Of a stretch of 64,000 bases of DNA, positions 58,244 to 64,000 are shown piece by piece. Where the stretch lies: the NCBI RefSeq assembly GCF_052324685.1, contig NW_027506902.1:624771-688770 (forward strand), in the 5' to 3' direction. The notes under the pieces were generated by a model, which did no database searches, was not told the DNA's origin, and worked only from the letters and a program-made list of their open reading frames with translations. The DNA comes from Brachyhypopomus gauderio. Lineage: Eukaryota > Chordata > Actinopteri > Gymnotiformes > Hypopomidae. The number at the start of each line of letters is the position of its first letter. The first letter of the stretch is position 1. The position numbers were made by a program, and so were the translations under genes.

Positions 58244-59099
58244 TGTATCGCCTGCCAATAGGTGAACTCTGGGCCGGGTCTGTGAGGCCAGAGCCATATA
58301 GAGAGAGAGTCGCGACAACTCCGTTCACTCCGATGGACCAGTTTTTTTACAGCAATGGCGGATCGTGGAGCCTGTCAATAGTTCCCGGAAGTTAGCAGCA
58401 AATACGAGCAGCGCAGTCAAACTGGAGCAGTGGACCATCTGTGATATACTTTTACAGGTTAGTACGCTTTACATCAGAAGGACATCAGAATCAAATTAAC
58501 ATGTGCATTAAAATGTGCATTAAAGCATTTTAGTGAATTATCTACCTCTTAATAAGCAGATTTAGGGAACTAAATCTATGCTAAGACAACGCGAATACGG
58601 TTAGACAGCCTATTATTTGTAAATTCCTCTCTTAATGCCATTTCACCTAAACGCGATGTTTTTGCGGGGTAGCTAAATATTGTTTAAATATAACATTTGA
58701 GTGTGATTGTAGAGAGTGTTGGGTCGTGGGGGTGAAATGAGTCCCAGTCTTGTTAGAATAAAGCCGATCAGATTTTAAAAGCTCAGGACGGCTCCAAAAG
58801 ATGTTGATATTGATGTTGATGATATCCATTTTGGAGTACCAGCTAACGTTTTATTTCCTTTTATTTTATTTATTTATCCTTTTATTTATTTTATTTTGCT
58901 TTTTATTTTGTTTTATTTATTTTTATTTTATTTTATTAAAGTACTTCCTCAATTTTTGAAACTACTAGATATAAAAGACATATACTATTTAGTGTGATTA
59001 AGTTTTAAATATTTTATCACTTAAAGAAATAATATAATTATTAGGAGTTCATACTTATTATACCTGTGTCACCTCTAACACTATAGCTGTGATAAGCAG

Positions 59100-59828
59100 C
59101 TATGGGCCCTGCCCTGTCTTTACAGGTCCAGTGGTGCATCGTAGTGCAGGGGACTTCCTCTTTCTGAGTGCGGGGCGATGCACAAAAATGGTGGGAACAG
59201 CATCTGCTCTCAGCCTAGTCTTGCCCTGTTTGGTTTTGATGAACTGGTCTGCCTCAAAATGTGCCTGCAGAGTGATGTGAGTTTACTCCTCACACATGAC
59301 AACTCAGTTTTGTCTACCCATATACACATCCCATAGTGGGTGAATACACAGTATTAGAGAACACTTACTGGATACGTATACACGTACAAAAAACAACCAA
59401 GGATGTGCAACAAGTTCAAATTCATATCACATCAATACTCATAATAATCATTTTCTCCTGTCTTTTTCTCCTCTCTCTCTTTAAGCCAAAGAACCATAGG
59501 GGATTCAATGGAGCCTGCAACTAGATGGCACCCTCACCCTGCACCGGAGTCTGTCTGGAGTCTTTGATTTTTTTTGTTCACTATTCTGTATTTTAATAAA
59601 TCAGGCATTAAGCTTTCCAATAGTGTGTTTATTGTGAAAAGTGCAAATGCAGTGTTTGATGATTACCTCACATATATATTTGCTGTTGTAATCTTTAGTG
59701 AGGGTAAGATTGCTCCTGCTTAGTTGAGACAACCATTTATTTCTCCTCTCAGTTACAGTGGGGAAACCATACATTTTTGCTCCTTTCTCTGATCGATTGG
59801 AGCATCCCCATGCAGCACAGCAAACCAT
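59100..59828 (-). CDS. Array gene B, copy 6: THAP-domain protein
   Basis: Exon 1 is 59828-59667 and exon 2 is 59264-59100. Intact zinc finger and AVPTIF box. The tail is the KRKSPALR form. Confidence 0.75.
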
Positions 59829-60331
59829 GGTAGACACTACACAAACAACACGGAGGAAAGGACACAGAAAAACTTCTTGACATGATATTCATATTTGAGA
59901 TTATTAGAGATTTATTTAATGAATGAATTGCTGTAAATAAGTGTGTATTAAAAAGACAAGATATATATAATTTATCAATGTATTTTAATATGTCATATAC
60001 TGTCTGGATGTAAATGTAATGTGTTTTAATGTACCCTTTTAAAGCATACTTCTGCGCAATGAAGTCAAAGAAACATTTCCTTCTGTCAGAAAATGTACAT
60101 TAGTCATTTAGATTACTTAGGTCCCCAATACCATGGGGTTACAGAAATCACCATGATATAAAGATATGTTAATGTTAAAAAATTAATCTAATCTGAATTT
60201 CTAACCCCTTCCTGTCCCTCTAAATATATAAATGAACGTAATATATAACAATTATAAAACAATCAAAGCATTGAACAGCAATGTGCTCCAACATTGGCCT
60301 AAAGTTGGTCGCTATATACCAACGCATTAAC

Positions 60332-61556
60332 AACTATGGACATCTGGGTGGTGGGTTGGTGTTGTGTGGCATTTGTGTGTTTTTTGTAATTGATGTGTGT
60401 TGCTGGACAAGTGAATTTCCCCTTGGGGATTAATAAAGTATCATCTAATCTAATCTAAACTAATCTCGAACTAGAGACCCTGATGATCCAGTTCTATACA
60501 GCGATCATCGAGTCCATCCTCACCTCATCCATAACCACCTGGTTTGGTTCCTCTACATCACAAGAAAGAGCCAGACTCCAGCGCATCATCAGACCAGCAG
60601 AGAAGATCATTGGATGTAACCTGCCAACGCTGCAGGAGATCCACACCAGCAGGGTGAGGAAACGCGCTCACAAAATTACAACAGACCCCTCACATCCTGC
60701 ACATCACCTCTTCCAGACTCTCCTCTCTGGTAGAAGACTAAGGACCATCAGAACCAGCACAAAACGACATGCTAACAGCTTCTTTCCCAGAGCTGTAGCT
60801 CTCCTCAACCACAGTGGACTCATCTGAGTCTTTAAACCAAATGGACTTAATTGCACTGAACAGGACATGTCTCTCACTTGCACTATGCTATTTTGCACAG
60901 CTGTACAATGTTAACATCATCCGCAACATCTACAACATTATTAAACATAAACCTACCTCAAGAACATCTGGATACATATATATTCGTACTCACATATTCA
61001 TACTCACATGTGTACAGTACAGATTTTATATTTTACATTTTATATTGTCTTATGTCTTTTTTCTAGTACTAACTATATTCCATAGTCTATTTATTGTTTA
61101 TTGTACCTTTAGAGTTATGTTTGTCAACAGTGTGCACGTGTTACATGTCATACATGTGTTGCTCTCACTGTCACGGTACGGCGGCCCCCTACTGGTCACC
61201 CCCGTCTACAGCAGCAGCTTGTCCTGTGGGTGTGGTGTTGTGTTCGTACAAGACATATATAGACGAACAAACGACCCTCAGGTGAGACGGATCGCGGGCT
61301 CCGCCCACCTGAGGGTCGTTTGTTCGTCTATATATGTCTTGTCTTTGTACCAGTTGACCGCTGGTTATTATATCCTTAATTCGGATCAGTTCACGGGTTT
61401 GGGTTTGCGCACTTCACATATTAAACCATCCTATTTCCCTGAGACTTGGCGTGATCGCTTCCATTTATTTTCGCTCACCCCACCCCTCACAAAGACAAAT
61501 TCCTAGTATGTTTAACATACCTGGCAAAATAAAGAGATTCTGATTCTGATTCTGAT
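60332..61556 (+). mobile_element. LINE A tail plus LINE B 3' fragment (U7)
   Basis: LINE A is 60332-60467. The LINE B RT tail is 60483-60827, RPAEK form as in U2 and U3. Confidence 0.75.
61169..61491 (+). mobile_element. Solo LTR with fold-back hairpin (U7)
   Basis: This is the 323-bp form. The hairpin arms are 61248-61284 and 61306-61342. Confidence 0.8.
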
Positions 61557-62042
61557 CTGAATCATTTTTTGCCAATACATTTAGCCACATTTTGATTTTT
61601 TGGGGATTTAGTGCCTCATCTGAGATAAAAAAAAAAACACTTCATACTTTCATATCAAAGGTCAAACGTTTGCTCAAAACAACATTGGTTCTCTTCGGCT
61701 GCTTAGGCCAGTACGTGTTTGAACCTGCAATCTCCGCTTGCAGCTAGATTTAAATAATTGTTTTTATTAGTCTGGCATGCATAAAAAGTCAAATGGTTTA
61801 ATATTTCTGATTAAAATCTTTTTAAGATTCCACATATGTTTTCTATAAAAATTGCCAAATTATATATAACAAATTGGGAGAATCTATTCTCTTTTCATTA
61901 TAACAAGTAAGTTTTGTTCTGTTAAAAGAACCTTAAAACAAACAACTCTTAATATTTGAACAGTTAATTGCAATATAATGCCGTTCAGGCTACAATGTAA
62001 CTTGTATTGGATAAATAAATATAGGCAGTGATGTCAAAACCT

Positions 62043-63184
62043 TCAGGTTATTCCACAGCTATTTCCTTGTAGGAAATGTCTCAAAACAGTCTCATCTATG
62101 AGTGAGTCTTGAAACAGACTGGAGAATAATTCAATGGGTACCTCACCCTGTGATTTCACCTCAAAATTCCCCATGAACATAGATGGGACCCCTTGGTAAT
62201 CAATATCCTTGCATCTCCAGATTCTATTCCTACCTCTGACATTCTGTTTTCTTTGATAATTATTTAAACCTCCCTCATTTCCTTTGTCCCCTTCCTCGAT
62301 TTGTTCTTTTTTGCTTTTTTTCCCTTTGTCTCACATCTGGCTCATATTCTCCTTCGCTGATGTCACTGTCACTGTAACTGTGCGTTCACACCGAAAGCGA
62401 TAAAATCGCTCTCCGTCGCCAAATCGCCAGCATCTCGTCGCGTGGGGGCGTGTCCAACATCACGCCGGCATGCAGCACGTGACAGATATGCAAATCACGT
62501 TTTTAAAGCAGGACGCAGTATTTATTTTAATCTATTGATTACAGGACACACGATTATAAATGAGTGCGTGTATAAAACATAGTGTGTGTATAAAACACAT
62601 ATAGTATATAAACCTAAAATGTTTATGTATTTTTTTTTTACTTTTTACCCCAGACCCGAAGATCAAACAGGAATTTTAAAAATCATAACCAATAATAGGG
62701 TATACGCTAATTTATTGCAGATGTTTTTTAACAAATGAACAGTATTCCCTCCAAAAATAAACATTTTGTACTGTAAATAAACAGGGACACATCGTAAAGT
62801 GCGGGACATCCAGAGACAGCCACTATTAATCTCTCCTCCATTTTGCAATCGGAACAAATAATCAGTAGGAACCAAAGTCAGAGGTGCGGTTTCGGAGGAG
62901 GGTGCAAACATACTTTCTGATTGGTAGTCGCCGCCGCGCGTCACTGCTCATTTGCATAAAGTTGAGCCAAGCTCAACTTGTTCGCGTCGCTCGAATCGCT
63001 CACTTCGCGTCGCGCCGCGTCGCGCCGCGTCGCGTCGCTCACTCTCATTGAAAATGAATGACTTCCGGTCGCCGTGTCGCTCTCGTCGCTTTCGGTGTGA
63101 ACGCACAGTAAGTGGACTCTGACACACTGCTTACTGGAATATCCTCAATAACTTTATAGTGTGATGTTGATGATCTACACTTCC
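62043..63184 (-). pseudogene. piggyBac-like remnant split by a MITE (U7)
   Basis: The halves are 62043-62377 and 63109-63184, as in U3. Confidence 0.45.
62375..63111. mobile_element. 731-bp PIF/Harbinger-type MITE (U7)
   Basis: The element is at 62378-63108 between TAA duplications (62375-62377, 63109-63111). Confidence 0.85.
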
Positions 63185-63874
63185 CTGGTTGAAAAACAAC
63201 ACATAAACATGTGTACTATAATGCACTGTCATTGAAATTTGAACCTTAATGGTGAGAAAGAATAGTCAAAAGCAGTTGGGTATGGTATCAGACAAGAGTA
63301 CAAAGTTTATTAAAGACAATAGACAGAAAAATAGAAAGATGGATCGATCCAGAGATCTCCGTTACACACACTCAAGAGCATCTGCAAGAGAAAGCTGCCC
63401 CCCTCTAACAGACCATAGTTTTTATACTATTTTGCTACATGATTACATCATATTGCATGTCATGAGTGAAGCAGGCTAGGTCTCATTGGTGGCCAATGTG
63501 AGGTGAGGTGATGGGGTGAGGTATCACAACCATCACTTCATCCCTGCCAGGGTCATTTGGCCAAGGTCTCCTTGTTCCTCCGGTCCGTCAGATGCACCAT
63601 TCTGATGCAGCTCATCCTCATCTACAGACTAGAGATCTTCAGGGCTGTCTGTCTTCATCTCACAAAGAGTGGCTTCACACACAATTTACTACTTTATTAC
63701 TAGAGAGAGTGCCTACAAGCATGTAAGGCATACAATGATCAATGTGTAGGCCTAAAATATGTTCAATATATACCTTAATAACGTGATTTCCATTCTACTC
63801 ACTAAGTGTAATCAATACATGTGTATATTGATGAATATTACAGAAAGACAATATATGAATTTTTCACCTACAGT

Positions 63875-63909
63875 ACACACAAACACACACACACACACAC
63901 ACACACACA
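63875..63909. repeat. (CA)n microsatellite (U7)
   Basis: This is a 35-bp CA run with one AAAC interruption, the longest in the window. Confidence 0.9.
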
Positions 63910-64000
63910 AATGTTCTTAGATTTTGCTTCTTTTTAGGCAATAAAAATGGCAAATTTTATATTGGTTTCTATTTACAGCAACAACACATTTTGTACAAAT

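Larger units (their letters stand above)
52542..60331 (+). repeat. Tandem array unit U6 (7,790 bp including a 500-N gap)
   Basis: Left of the gap it is a U5-like copy with many single-base indels. Right of the gap it is U2-like. The missing sequence should be about 1.98 kb by comparison with U2 (16374-18354). It has no Harbinger MITE on the left side. TTTTA-rich run 58849-58937. Confidence 0.85.
60332..64000 (+). repeat. Tandem array unit U7 (partial, 3,669 bp)
   Basis: U7 matches U3 over its whole visible length at a constant offset of 37,346 bp, including the hairpin LTR and the Harbinger MITE. The window ends before the gene A promoter. From 63185 there is only the LTR-like stretch and an interrupted CA run. 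Confidence 0.9.

Noticed and set aside
722-64000. CRISPR array or a virus genome as the cause of periodicity
   Set aside because: The period is about 9-11 kb with spliced genes and host transposons. There are no short regularly spaced repeats and no viral gene set.

Overview
The window is vertebrate nuclear DNA and almost certainly comes from a teleost fish. Its mobile elements are of fish type: two 5'-truncated LINEs with teleost-style 3' tails, a tRNA-derived SINE with an L2-type tail, Harbinger and hAT MITEs, and Ty3/gypsy debris. The two genes are spliced with GT-AG introns. There are no bacterial operons, rRNA genes or CRISPR arrays. Most long open frames are accidental or transposon-derived.

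Layout. Positions 1-721 are single-copy flank. From 722 to the right edge the window is a head-to-tail array of one unit (core about 9.2 kb): U1 722-12036, U2 12037-22985, U3 22986-32955, U4 32956-42955, U5 42956-52541, U6 52542-60331 (with a 500-N gap at 55152-55651), and U7 60332-64000, cut by the window end. Each unit reads in the same order: tail of LINE A; tail of LINE B split by a solo LTR; a piggyBac-like transposase remnant (minus); an LTR-like stretch and a CA microsatellite; a TATA promoter with two perfect CREs; a three-coding-exon gene (plus); a SINE placed at its stop codon; a gypsy integrase tail; an AT-rich stretch; and a two-exon THAP-domain gene (minus).

Genes. 'Array gene A' (plus) encodes a novel acidic, serine-rich protein of about 165 aa. 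Its reading frame and splice sites are intact in all six copies with sequence, and its only indel is one whole codon. 'Array gene B' (minus, convergent with A) encodes a 108-aa protein that is essentially one complete THAP zinc finger (C2CH plus AVPTIF box). It is intact in five of six copies. No function is assigned to A. The tandem CREs suggest cAMP/CREM-type regulation, which is inference.

Copy-specific events record the array's history: a 2.08-kb non-autonomous LTR retrotransposon in U1; a 1.77-kb unclassified insert with a CCAAT-rich promoter-like core in U2; a 731-bp Harbinger-type MITE in U3, U4 and U7; a 312-bp hAT MITE between CREs and TATA box in U5; a fold-back hairpin in the solo LTR of U2, U3 and U7; and poly-G expansion in intron 2 of gene A in U3-U6. 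These markers occur in all combinations, so units have been shuffled by recombination or gene conversion. U3 and U4 differ at a single base where compared over about 10.1 kb, and single-base indels accumulate towards the gap in U6. Both raise questions about the assembly.
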